DNA of 12,405 bases, taken from positions 1-12,405 of the forward strand of contig WQUF01000222.1 in assembly GCA_009785875.1 (NCBI GenBank), given 5' to 3'. This DNA comes from Oscillospiraceae bacterium. Lineage in GTDB: Bacteria; Bacillota; Clostridia; Clostridiales; Clostridiaceae. The notes beneath the pieces were generated by a model. It ran no database searches. It saw only the letters and a list, made by a program, of their open reading frames with translations, and was not told the DNA's origin. Shown piece after piece: positions 5,968-12,405 of the stretch (position 1 is the first letter of the stretch; each line of letters starts with the position of its first letter). Made by a program: the position numbers and the translations under genes.

Positions 5968-7035
5968 TTATACATATTCTTTTATTTTTTCTTCATGATT
6001 CAATACTCTAAGCACCCCCTGGACAAGTGCTAAGAGTTCATCTTCTCCAGGATAAGCAATAACTCTTGCAATAAACTTAACCATATCCTCGATATCCCTT
6101 ACTACCTTTTTGCTATAAGCTATTCCACCAGTTATTATAATAGAATCTACTTCTCCTTTCAATACTACAGCGCATTTTCCAATTTCTTTCCCAATTTGAT
6201 ATATAAAAGCATCATAAACCATCGTATATTCTCGATCTAAAGATTCCACTTTATCTAATACATATACCATGTCATTTGTATTCAAATAAGAGACCATTCC
6301 ACCTTTTCCAGCTATTTTCCTTAAAATTTCATCTTCAGTATAATGCCCGCTAAAGCACATTTTAACCAGATCAAATGCAGGAAGTTCTCCACTTCTTTCA
6401 GCTGAAAACGGTCCCTCTCCATTTAGAGCATTATTTACATCGATTATCCTTCCACCTTTATGGCAAGCTACCGAAATTCCCCCTCCTAGATGAGCGACGA
6501 TTAAATTTAAATTTTCATAAGTCAAAGCATTTTCTCTAGCATATCTTTTAGCTATAGCTTTTTGATTTAAAGCGTGAAAAATACTCTTCCTCTTTATTTC
6601 AGAAATTCCAGAAAATCTCGCACAATCCTGCAATTCATCGACAACAATTGGATCTACAATAAAACCAGGGATATTATACAAGCTTGATATTTCATTTGCA
6701 ATGATGGCACCTAAATTAGCTGCATGCTCACCATATTCTGACTCCTTCAAATGCTCAAGCATTAATTCATTGATGAGATAAGTTCCGCTTTCAAGAGGCT
6801 TTAAAAGTCCTCCTCTTGATACCACAGCATCTAAAGATTTAAAATCTAAATTTCTATACTTTAAAATGTTTAAAATGTTCTTCAATCTATATTCATATTG
6901 ATCTTTTATTTTTTTATACTTATTTATTTCGTCCACACTATGACTTAACTTTTCAATAAATAGAGGATTTTTATCTATAAAAACGCCAACCTTTGTAGAA
7001 GTAGATCCTGGATTAATTGAAAGTATCTTGAACAT
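5968..7035 (-). CDS. buk: Butyrate kinase
   Basis: This 355-residue member of the acetate/butyrate kinase family converts butyryl phosphate and ADP to butyrate and ATP, the energy-yielding last step of butyrate fermentation. Visible are the N-terminal phosphate loop NPGSTSTK (residues 8-15), VSRGG, AHLGGGIS near residue 182, the family motif GEGPFSAERSGELP near 208, and the C-terminal ATP-site TGGIAYS. Length matches the usual 355. The ATG at 7035 overlaps the 3' end of ptb by 23 nt, with AGGGGGG just upstream, so its translation is probably coupled to ptb. Because ptb is out of frame upstream, expression of buk may be reduced unless its own ribosome binding site suffices. It could be a branched-chain acid kinase; the butyrate name rests on family wording. 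Confidence 0.92.
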   Translation of the reverse strand: MFKILSINPGSTSTKVGVFIDKNPLFIEKLSHSVDEINKYKKIKDQYEYRLKNILNILKYRNLDFKSLDAVVSRGGLLKPLESGTYLINELMLEHLKESEYGEHAANLGAIIANEISSLYNIPGFIVDPIVVDELQDCARFSGISEIKRKSIFHALNQKAIAKRYARENALTYENLNLIVAHLGGGISVACHKGGRIIDVNNALNGEGPFSAERSGELPAFDLVKMCFSGHYTEDEILRKIAGKGGMVSYLNTNDMVYVLDKVESLDREYTMVYDAFIYQIGKEIGKCAVVLKGEVDSIIITGGIAYSKKVVRDIEDMVKFIARVIAYPGEDELLALVQGVLRVLNHEEKIKEYV

Positions 7036-7947
7036 ACAACCCCCCTAACGTCTTTGATACTAATATGGATAGAGCAATGGAGTAAAGTTTAGTCTCATAA
7101 CTATCAGACCTTGAAGTTAAAACTACGGGAGCACTTGCCCCAATTAAAATTCCGCTGTTTTTTGCTCGGGATGTAAATGCAAAACTCTTGTAAATGGCAT
7201 TTCCTGTTTCAATATTCGGTGCAAGTAAGATATCAGCACAACCTGCTACTTCACTTTTTATTTTTTTGTGCAAAGTTGCCTCTTTATATAGAGCATTATC
7301 TAAAGCAAGAGGTCCATCTATTATGCAATTCTTAATCTGTCCTCTGTCACTCATTTTAGATAAAATTGCAGCGTCTAAAGTACACGGCATGTTAAAATTA
7401 ACCACCTCAACAGCACAAATTGGAGCGATTTTAGCACATTCAATTCCTAAGCTATTTGCGACTATTAACGCATTCTTAATAATTTCAAGCTTTTCTTTTA
7501 AATCTGGTGCCATAACCATAGCAGCATCAGTTAAAATAATTAGCCTGTCAAGATCTGGCAATTCAAAAACAGCAACATGAGACAAAAGATCAAACTTTTT
7601 TATACCTGTCTCCTTGTTTAAAATTGCTTTTAAAAATATTGCTGTTTCCAAAAAACCTTTCATCACTATATCAGCATAGCCTAAAGAAACTAGCTCCACT
7701 GCCTTTTTAGCTGCGAAAGCAGGATTCTTTTCGTCTATTATTTCAAAATTTAAAGCATTTAAACCTATTTTACCAGACTCTTCTATTATTTTATCCTTAT
7801 CCCCAATTAATATAGCATCTATAATATTATATTCATATGCAGCTTTAATTGCTTCTAATACAGATCCATCGTGAGCCATACTAACTGCAATTTTTTTTTA
7901 GGCTCAAGCTTTGCTGTATTTAAAATATCATCTAAAGATTTTATCAT
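7013..7947 (-). pseudogene. ptb: Phosphate butyryltransferase, frameshifted at an A9 run
   Basis: The family enzyme turns butyryl-CoA and phosphate into butyryl phosphate for Buk. The intended start is the ATG at 7947 (GGAGG 5 nt upstream, 20 nt after the cdaR stop), giving MIKSLDDILNTAKLEPKKK. At nine A's (minus-strand image of 7891-7899) the frame is lost and the peptide ends at about 30 codons. Adding one A restores KKKIAVSMAHDGSV and a 311-residue protein of normal family length with motifs VMKGFLETA, APICAVEV, LSKMSDRGQI, VDGPLALD, PNIETGN and SAPVVLTSRSDS. An ATG at 7879 opens the remaining 288 residues but lacks a ribosome binding site. The body is undamaged, which suggests a recent event, sequencing error or slippage-based expression rather than old decay. 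Confidence 0.85.
7891..7899 (-). repeat. Homopolymer A9 tract at the ptb frameshift
   Basis: Nine T's on the plus strand (nine A's in the ptb sense strand), encoding the Lys run of PtB's N-terminus. Ten would keep ptb in frame. Runs of this length are prone to replication, transcription and sequencing slippage. Confidence 0.85.
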
Positions 7948-7967
7948 GCAATCCTCCAAATAAAATA

Positions 7968-9230
7968 TTAATTTTCAGTCAAAGTGACTTCGACTGTACT
8001 TGGTGTAACCGGAGATTGAATGCTTAAGCTATCAGGCTTATTCAGGATAACAGGTACCTGATGGGTTCCTTCATTTAAGTTAATGAGATCCAAACTAGCA
8101 TTTACATCATTCTCACCTGAAAGAGCAAAATCGCTTTCTCTTCCTTTTAGTATTACAGAAACCTCTGTAGTACTTAGCACTGCACTTAGAGTAGGATCTA
8201 AATGAATAGGTTGTAGCTGTAATTTATAATTTTTAGATACTATCTTAGACATAACATAATTTACCTTTACAGTCATATTATCTCTAGGAATCTTATTATC
8301 TATTACATATATTCCATCTGGAATTACCAGTTTCACATCAATACTAGCTGAAACTTTTGCTAAATCTATAGGTTCAGTATAGATTTCAGTAGTATTATCA
8401 AATAGATCGCCAGTTCCTGCAATCTGTACCAGAAGGGGATCAGTAGTTTTTGAATCAATCGCTATATCGTCTGGTTCTGTTCCTTTTTCGCTAATCACAA
8501 TAGGTACTGTTTTAGTTTTACCTATAATAGCCACTACATCTACTTTCTCAGGAGATATAGTAATATCATTTCCCTTATATGGTGTGCCATCAGCTGTATA
8601 AAGGGAAAAGGGCATCGAAAGAAGAGGTATATTTTTTTCTTGATTGGTGAGATCTAACGGAAAACCAACCATATCTATTTTATCTACTGAATCTTTTGGA
8701 CCTGTTATAGTTACAGTCAATGATGGTTCACCATTATAAGTACATCCTATTAAATTATAATCTGGTTTAGGATTCCCTATTTTTAAAGGCTTTACTACTT
8801 TTTTAACTTCATGTTTTTCTTCTAGCATTAGGGTAACTAATCTATTGCTTTCCGTCGTTGCTACTGTAACATCGTCAGGTTTTTTTGTTACAGTATATTC
8901 AATAGAATTTTCTCCAGCTACTAACTTTTTACCTTTTAAATCTTTTAAATCAATCTCAGCAGCATAAGAGTTAGGAGATAAATCCGGATTTGGATCTCTC
9001 GATGTAATCTGGAAATCAGTTGTTAATGTTTTAGCTGAATCTGATAATGCAAGATCGCTATCATTTAAAACCTCTTGATTTTTTATACTCACCTTTACTG
9101 CAACAACATCTTTTGTATTTACAGGGTTGTTATTGTTATAATTAATTAGCCACAGAATAAATGCAATTATTATACAAGTGACCCTGATCATTATCTCTTT
9201 TTTGGAAATCTTGGAAGGCTTAACTTCCAT
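7968..9230 (-). CDS. cdaR: YbbR-domain regulator of CdaA
   Basis: This 420-residue protein has a basic cytoplasmic N-terminus, one transmembrane helix at about residues 15-33 (IRVTCIIIAFILWLI) and a long extracellular part. That part is built of successive YbbR-type beta repeats, recognisable from recurring wording such as LIGCTYNGEPSLTVTITGPKDSVDKI, VQIAGTGDLFDNTTEIY and VILKGRESDFAL. CdaR modulates the c-di-AMP synthase CdaA from outside the membrane. It overlaps the cdaA end by 40 nt if started at 9230 (AAGGTGA upstream). An alternative ATG at 9191 overlaps the cdaA stop as TAATG but would leave almost no cytoplasmic tail, so 9230 is preferred. The next gene, ptb, starts 20 nt after its stop. 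Confidence 0.92.
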   Translation of the reverse strand: MEVKPSKISKKEIMIRVTCIIIAFILWLINYNNNNPVNTKDVVAVKVSIKNQEVLNDSDLALSDSAKTLTTDFQITSRDPNPDLSPNSYAAEIDLKDLKGKKLVAGENSIEYTVTKKPDDVTVATTESNRLVTLMLEEKHEVKKVVKPLKIGNPKPDYNLIGCTYNGEPSLTVTITGPKDSVDKIDMVGFPLDLTNQEKNIPLLSMPFSLYTADGTPYKGNDITISPEKVDVVAIIGKTKTVPIVISEKGTEPDDIAIDSKTTDPLLVQIAGTGDLFDNTTEIYTEPIDLAKVSASIDVKLVIPDGIYVIDNKIPRDNMTVKVNYVMSKIVSKNYKLQLQPIHLDPTLSAVLSTTEVSVILKGRESDFALSGENDVNASLDLINLNEGTHQVPVILNKPDSLSIQSPVTPSTVEVTLTEN

Positions 9231-10090
9231 ACGCCTTTCACCTTCTCTTTAATATCGCTATTATTGTTTCTTCTCATTTGAAGTATCTTTATAAGTATTT
9301 CTTTTAATCTATTTTTATCATAATTTCTTGTGATGTTTCCATTGATAACAAGTGATATATTTCCTGTCTCTTCAGATACGATGACTACAAGAGCATCTGA
9401 AATTTCAGAAAGCCCAATTCCTGCCCTATGTCTTGTCCCTAATTTTTTATTGATATTTTCATTCTGAGTAAGTGGTAAAAAACACGCTGCCGCAGCAATT
9501 CTATCATTTTTAATTATCACAGCTCCATCGTGAAGGGGTGTGTTAACTACAAAAATATTTTCTAAGAGTTCTGACGAAATTTTTGCATCAATTACCACAC
9601 CAGTTTTTATTATTTCACCAACGCCAGTTTTCTGTACAATTGCAATTAAAGCTCCTACTTGAGCCTTGGACATGTTTTCAACAGCATCTACGATTTCTAT
9701 AATGACCTTCTCCATTTGCTCGTCACTATTTTGAAACATTTGACTATCCCGAAAAGTGCTTCTTCCCAGTTGTTCTAAAGCTCTTCTTACTTCTGGCTGA
9801 AAAATTATAACTATGGCCATGAGTCCAACATATATTGTGTTCTGAAGTAACCAGGACAATGTATCTAATCCTATGCTATTAGCTATAAACATCAGTATTA
9901 AGATTAAACCTACGCCTTTCAATAATTGTTCGGCTCTTGTCTCCTTGATTATCATGTATAATTTATATAAAATATATGAAACAATTAAAATATCGACTAT
10001 TTGCAAAAATCCAATTTTAGCTACTGCACTTATGATAATGTCATTTAAAAATATATATAATCTCTCGCCGATATTTGTTAAAAAATCCAA
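9191..10090 (-). CDS. cdaA: Diadenylate cyclase (c-di-AMP synthase), membrane-bound
   Basis: It makes cyclic di-AMP from two ATP at the membrane; the nucleotide controls potassium and osmolyte uptake and cell-wall balance. Counting from the GTG at 10099, three helices lie at about 33-52, 61-77 and 84-100. The DAC domain follows (about 125-265) with DGA at 191-193, RHR at 223-225 in GTRHRAGIGLSE, and GNISLVINGNI. The GTG at 10099 is itself part of the ribosome binding site (GAGGTGAAT), so initiation is more likely at the TTG at 10090, 8 nt from GAGG; this gives 299 residues. First gene of the operon with cdaR, ptb, buk and glmM. A hydrophobic extra N-terminal helix precedes the usual three. 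Confidence 0.95.
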   Translation of the reverse strand: MDFLTNIGERLYIFLNDIIISAVAKIGFLQIVDILIVSYILYKLYMIIKETRAEQLLKGVGLILILMFIANSIGLDTLSWLLQNTIYVGLMAIVIIFQPEVRRALEQLGRSTFRDSQMFQNSDEQMEKVIIEIVDAVENMSKAQVGALIAIVQKTGVGEIIKTGVVIDAKISSELLENIFVVNTPLHDGAVIIKNDRIAAAACFLPLTQNENINKKLGTRHRAGIGLSEISDALVVIVSEETGNISLVINGNITRNYDKNRLKEILIKILQMRRNNNSDIKEKVKGVWKLSLPRFPKKR

Positions 10091-10122
10091 AATATTCACC
10101 TCGATAAATAGTACTACATTTA

Positions 10123-10151
10123 ATTATAACTAAAAGTGCCGTTTTAATAAA
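10123..10151 (-). promoter_or_regulatory. Possible promoter of the cdaA operon
   Basis: TATAAT (10128-10123) stands 33 nt before the TTG start on the minus strand, with TTTATT 17 nt further upstream as a weak -35. The -10 is exact; the -35 is poor. It lies in the divergent interval with the plus-strand gene at 10262. Confidence 0.45.
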
Positions 10152-10198
10152 GGGCAATTATGATTATTTTAAAATATCTAACCAACATTTATTTTATG

Positions 10199-10207
10199 TG
10201 GTATAAT
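10199..10207 (+). promoter_or_regulatory. Extended -10 promoter of the plus-strand membrane protein
   Basis: TGGTATAAT is an exact extended -10 (TG, one base, TATAAT), 55 nt before the ATG at 10262. No good -35 is present, as is common for extended -10 promoters. Confidence 0.5.
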
Positions 10208-10261
10208 AATAAACAATTGTACAAAAATATTTTATAGACCTAAGCGCTAGGAGTGTTCTCT

Positions 10262-10825
10262 ATGAAACTTAGAATAACTTTTTTTATAATTAAATTATTT
10301 TTACTCATTACTTTTATAATAATATTGTTTGCTAATTTAAACAATATTTTTAATTATGCCTATGATCAATTTAATAGATCCATAGATGATAAGTTTATGC
10401 AAAGCATCACAGATATTAAAAAGCAAATAGATGAAGTTAATACAAATGTTAAAATTGAATATGTTGAGGGAATTAATTCTTTAAATAAAACTGCTCTTTC
10501 AAAAACTTTTACAAGTTCTATACAAACTCTCAGCGATATAAACAAAACTTTAACAGATATGCCAATAAATGAGAGGTATAAAGATAGTCAAAAAAACCTA
10601 CAGGAAGCAGTATCAAAAAACATTGATTTATATAATACAATGGAGCTTCTCTTTACAGATTCATATAATAACGAAGCAGGAAGCCAGTTAATCCAAACCA
10701 AAAATGATCTTATATTTTTGTATCAGCAGTGTAGGTTTAAAACAATTCAATTTTCATTACCTGATACTGTTAGTATATTCGTGTCCACCTTTATTGATGA
10801 AATGAATAAGCAAATAAATATTTAA
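10262..10825 (+). CDS. Unrecognised membrane-anchored protein
   Basis: Not recognised. The 187 residues begin with one strong transmembrane helix (about residues 6-25, FFIIKLFLLITFIIILFANL), which may be an anchor or uncleaved signal. An extracellular helical, Asn/Lys/Asp-rich region follows with heptad-like spacing (DKFMQSITDIKKQIDEVN and LSDINKTLTDM), reminiscent of sensor or adhesion stalks. There is no catalytic motif, and a single Cys near the end (QCRFKTIQF). Start: a GTG at 10253 is open in frame, but AGGAG is best placed for the ATG at 10262 (8 nt). It is the only clear plus-strand gene here, divergent from cdaA and convergent with the thioredoxin gene, with a shared terminator. Confidence 0.8.
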   Translation: MKLRITFFIIKLFLLITFIIILFANLNNIFNYAYDQFNRSIDDKFMQSITDIKKQIDEVNTNVKIEYVEGINSLNKTALSKTFTSSIQTLSDINKTLTDMPINERYKDSQKNLQEAVSKNIDLYNTMELLFTDSYNNEAGSQLIQTKNDLIFLYQQCRFKTIQFSLPDTVSIFVSTFIDEMNKQINI

Positions 10826-10828
10826 TAA

Positions 10829-10858
10829 AAAAAACTGAGCTGTTTTGCTCAGTTTTTT
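10829..10858. terminator. Bidirectional rho-independent terminator
   Basis: ACTGAGC (10834-10840) pairs with GCTCAGT (10847-10853) around TGTTTT, flanked by an A-run on the left and T6 on the right. It therefore works for both the plus-strand gene (stop at 10825) and the minus-strand thioredoxin gene, whose stop codon lies inside its T-run. Confidence 0.9.
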
Positions 10859-11174
10859 AAATATTTCTTTCTATATTCTCTATAAGTTCTTCCTTACTTC
10901 TTTTTCCTGTGAATTTATCTATAACTTCGCCATTTTTAAACACTAAAAAGGCTGGAATATTTGATACATTATACCTTGATGCAATAGATTCATTTTGTTC
11001 AACATTTAATTTGTAAAAATCGATGCTTTTGTTAAATTCTTCGGATACTTCTAAAAATATGTGTTCCATTTCTTTACATGGCTTGCACCAAGATGCCCAA
11101 AAGTCCACCACAACTGGAGAATTTGAATTTTCTAATACGCTGAAAAATTCCATATTGTCTAATTTTTGAACCAT
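10857..11174 (-). CDS. Thioredoxin-like protein (WCKPC active site)
   Basis: This 105-residue single-domain thioredoxin fold should be a cytoplasmic dithiol-disulphide exchanger. The active site is WASWCKPCKEM with Cys30 and Cys33, and the cis-proline loop is SNIPAF with Pro74; the buried Asp24 is in VVDFW. The site reads CKPC rather than the classical CGPC, a change that usually raises the reactivity of the dithiol; other clostridial small thioredoxins also vary here. GGGGG is 9 nt before the ATG and a good promoter lies upstream (11215-11242), so it appears monocistronic, ending at the bidirectional terminator. It could be the organism's general TrxA or a specialised paralogue; no thioredoxin reductase is nearby. 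Confidence 0.92.
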   Translation of the reverse strand: MVQKLDNMEFFSVLENSNSPVVVDFWASWCKPCKEMEHIFLEVSEEFNKSIDFYKLNVEQNESIASRYNVSNIPAFLVFKNGEVIDKFTGKRSKEELIENIERNI

Positions 11175-11214
11175 TAAAAATAACCCCCGTAAATTTCAAA
11201 TATTCAATAATATT

Positions 11215-11242
11215 ATTATAAATTAAATTTTAAAATGTTCAA
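11215..11242 (-). promoter_or_regulatory. Promoter of the thioredoxin gene
   Basis: TTGAAC (11242-11237) is separated by 16 nt from TATAAT (11220-11215) on the minus strand, 41 nt before the ATG. The -35 lies inside a small palindrome (GTTCAATAGAAC, 11237-11248). It is followed upstream by CGAATTATTAATTCG (11248-11262) and GAATATTC (11262-11269), a run of inverted repeats that could bind a regulator. Confidence 0.55.
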
Positions 11243-11268
11243 TAGAACGAATTATTAATTCGAATATT

Positions 11269-12009
11269 CTAATTTGACATAATTGTTGTATTGCTGGTAT
11301 TATTTTCATTTGTTGTATTGCTGGTATCATTTTCCATAGACTTAATCTTGATAAAGTAATCATCTATAGATTTTTCTATGACTTCCGCAAGTTTTGATTG
11401 ATATTCATCTGTATTCAGCATTGCATCTTCTTCTGCATTGGTTAAAAATCCACCTTCAAAAATAACAGAAGGAGTAGTTTCTATATTTTTAAGTATTATA
11501 TATGCTTGATTTGGTTTTGGTACGCGCCTTTTTCCGCCTGTGATTGCACCAAAATTCTCATTCAAAATACTAGCAAATATTTTGCTTTTTTCGTTGTCTG
11601 CATAATATACTTGACACCCCTTTACATTTGGGCTGTCGAATTTGTTTAAATGAATGCTGACGAATAAATCGCAATTTGAATCATCTATCATCTTTCTTCT
11701 GTTTGCTAAATCCTGCTGTTTTTTGCTTTTTATGCCGTCTTTATCTTTATTGTGCAAACTAATATCGTCCTCTCGGGTCATAACTACATCATATTTATCT
11801 TTTAATCTATCTTTAAGTTTAAGAGCTATTTTTAAATTTAAAAATTTTTCAATGGTCTTTCTCTTAGAGACAGCACCACCATCGAAGCCTCCATGACCTG
11901 GATCGATTAAGATTATCTTCTTTTGTTCTGGGGTAATCGATGTTAAATTAGAAGTTAAATTAATGGTTATAAATGTAGCTAAAAATAATAAAATAAGGAT
12001 CCTCTTCAT
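11269..12009 (-). CDS. cwlD: N-acetylmuramoyl-L-alanine amidase, CwlD type
   Basis: This 246-residue zinc amidase removes peptide side chains from muramic acid; CwlD does this in the spore cortex so that muramic-delta-lactam can form. A signal peptide or anchor is at residues 3-20. The Amidase_3 domain then has IDPGHGG (His39), Glu54, SIHLN (His120) and catalytic EGGFLTN (Glu185); the zinc set is complete. The length is close to the usual 237, with an added polar Thr/Asn/Ser tail carrying a 9-residue repeat. GGAGG is 6 nt before the ATG. A TATAAT lies at 12036-12041, but no matching -35 was seen; in spore formers this gene is usually read by a forespore sigma factor, for which I could not identify boxes. 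Confidence 0.9.
   Translation of the reverse strand: MKRILILLFLATFITINLTSNLTSITPEQKKIILIDPGHGGFDGGAVSKRKTIEKFLNLKIALKLKDRLKDKYDVVMTREDDISLHNKDKDGIKSKKQQDLANRRKMIDDSNCDLFVSIHLNKFDSPNVKGCQVYYADNEKSKIFASILNENFGAITGGKRRVPKPNQAYIILKNIETTPSVIFEGGFLTNAEEDAMLNTDEYQSKLAEVIEKSIDDYFIKIKSMENDTSNTTNENNTSNTTIMSN
11283..11335. repeat. 27-bp tandem repeat in the 3' end of cwlD
   Basis: TTGTTGTATTGCTGGTATTA with the following TTTCA at 11283 recurs at 11310 with few changes, at a period of exactly 27 bp. It encodes the 9-residue unit NDTSNTTNE / NNTSNTTIM in the tail of the protein, outside the amidase domain. Copy number may vary between strains. Confidence 0.8.
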
Positions 12010-12107
12010 ATAATTCCTCCATAATTTTTTAATCTATTATAGAGTTCTCAAAAAATCATTTTTTTATTACTTTTAAAAAATTTTAACAACATTTCCTATT
12101 ATCAAAC

Positions 12108-12139
12108 AAAAAAACTCATATAAAACTATGAGTTTTTAA
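12108..12139 (-). terminator. Rho-independent terminator of the serine protease gene
   Basis: AAAAACTCATA (12110-12120) pairs with TATGAGTTTTT (12127-12137) around a 6-nt loop; on the minus strand it is followed by a run of seven U's. It lies 29 nt beyond the protease stop and separates it from cwlD. Confidence 0.85.
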
Positions 12140-12166
12140 TACTTAATTTAAGGGTGGTTTGATAAC

Positions 12167-12405
12167 TTACTTCATAAGTCCTTGAATAATTGGTTTTGCA
12201 TCGCTTATTGGTATTGCAAATCCAAGACCTTCTACACCATTTGCAGATATTTTAGCACAATTTATCCCAATAACGTTGCCGTTTCCATCAACAAGAGCTC
12301 CTCCACTATTACCTTCATTGATTGCAGCATCTGTTTGAATTAAATTCTTCATAACGCCATTTCCAGTGTCAACACTTCTATTTGCAGCACTAATTATGCC
12401 TTGAG
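12167..12405 (-). CDS. HtrA/trypsin-like serine protease, C-terminal fragment without PDZ domain
   Basis: The frame is open from the window edge (first full codon Gln, QGIISAANRSV) to a stop at 12167, giving 78 residues. It contains the end of an S1C-type protease domain: LIQTDAAINEGNSGGALVD with the catalytic Ser in GNSGGA, then NVIGINCAK and GLGFAIPIS. His and Asp of the triad lie outside the window. The protein stops only about 10 residues after the protease domain, and a terminator follows, so the PDZ domain normally attached to HtrA/DegP proteins is missing rather than frameshifted. An ATG at 12352 is internal and not a start. Likely a cell-surface quality-control protease. Confidence 0.9.
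   Translation of the reverse strand, partial: QGIISAANRSVDTGNGVMKNLIQTDAAINEGNSGGALVDGNGNVIGINCAKISANGVEGLGFAIPISDAKPIIQGLMK

Noticed and set aside
7194..7580. Plus-strand frame opposite ptb
   Set aside because: Shadow of conserved ptb motifs.
7013..7879. Ptb read as a 288-residue protein starting at ATG 7879
   Set aside because: No ribosome binding site precedes it, and in-frame similarity to the family continues upstream if one A is added, so the start is an artefact of the frameshift.
9873..10133. Plus-strand frame opposite the cdaA membrane helices
   Set aside because: Reverse image of hydrophobic codons; no ribosome binding site.
11654..11896. Plus-strand frame opposite cwlD
   Set aside because: Shadow of the amidase domain.
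12167..12352. A 61-residue protein starting at ATG 12352
   Set aside because: The frame continues upstream to the window edge with protease sequence; the ATG is internal.

Overview
The window is AT-rich DNA from a butyrate-forming clostridial Firmicute (Clostridium or a close relative). This rests on strong GGAGG-type ribosome binding sites, a phosphate butyryltransferase/butyrate kinase pair, a CwlD-type spore-cortex amidase and a CdaA/CdaR/GlmM cluster. Almost everything is on the minus strand; the one clear exception is a small membrane-anchored protein at 10262-10825.

Layout from left to right. (1) 1-179: N-terminus of a MoxR-type AAA+ ATPase, cut by the window edge. (2) 218-1176: a tandem duplication (offset 502 bp, no gaps) of a RelB/DinJ antitoxin gene. 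Each copy is followed, through an ATGA overlap, by a ruined RelE-type toxin gene; one toxin has lost its middle and the other is cut to 32 codons. (3) 1193-3101: an ECF-type sigma factor and its membrane-bound DUF4179 anti-sigma partner, overlapping. (4) 3231-3524: a non-coding stretch with five exact DnaA boxes (TTATNCACA) within 84 bp plus one near-match. (5) 3525-4232: a small membrane protein with a PH-like tail. (6) 4310-10090: a probable operon, in transcription order cdaA, cdaR, ptb, buk, glmM and a lysine-rich two-helix membrane protein. It combines c-di-AMP synthesis and its regulator, the butyryl-CoA to butyrate branch, and the GlcN-6-P to GlcN-1-P step of cell-wall precursor synthesis. 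ptb is out of frame at a run of nine A's near its start. (7) 10262-10825: an unrecognised plus-strand protein that shares a two-way terminator with (8) a thioredoxin-like gene (10857-11174). (9) 11269-12009: cwlD. (10) 12167-12405: the C-terminal end of an HtrA-like serine protease that stops without a PDZ domain.

Most genes are ordinary clostridial housekeeping genes. The points deserving a second look are the homopolymer frameshift in ptb inside a cdaA operon, the isolated DnaA-box cluster, and the duplicated antitoxins. In the antitoxins, the DNA-binding half is protein-identical despite 14 silent changes, while the toxin-binding half has drifted and both toxins are destroyed. All readings are by eye; no database search or folding program was run.
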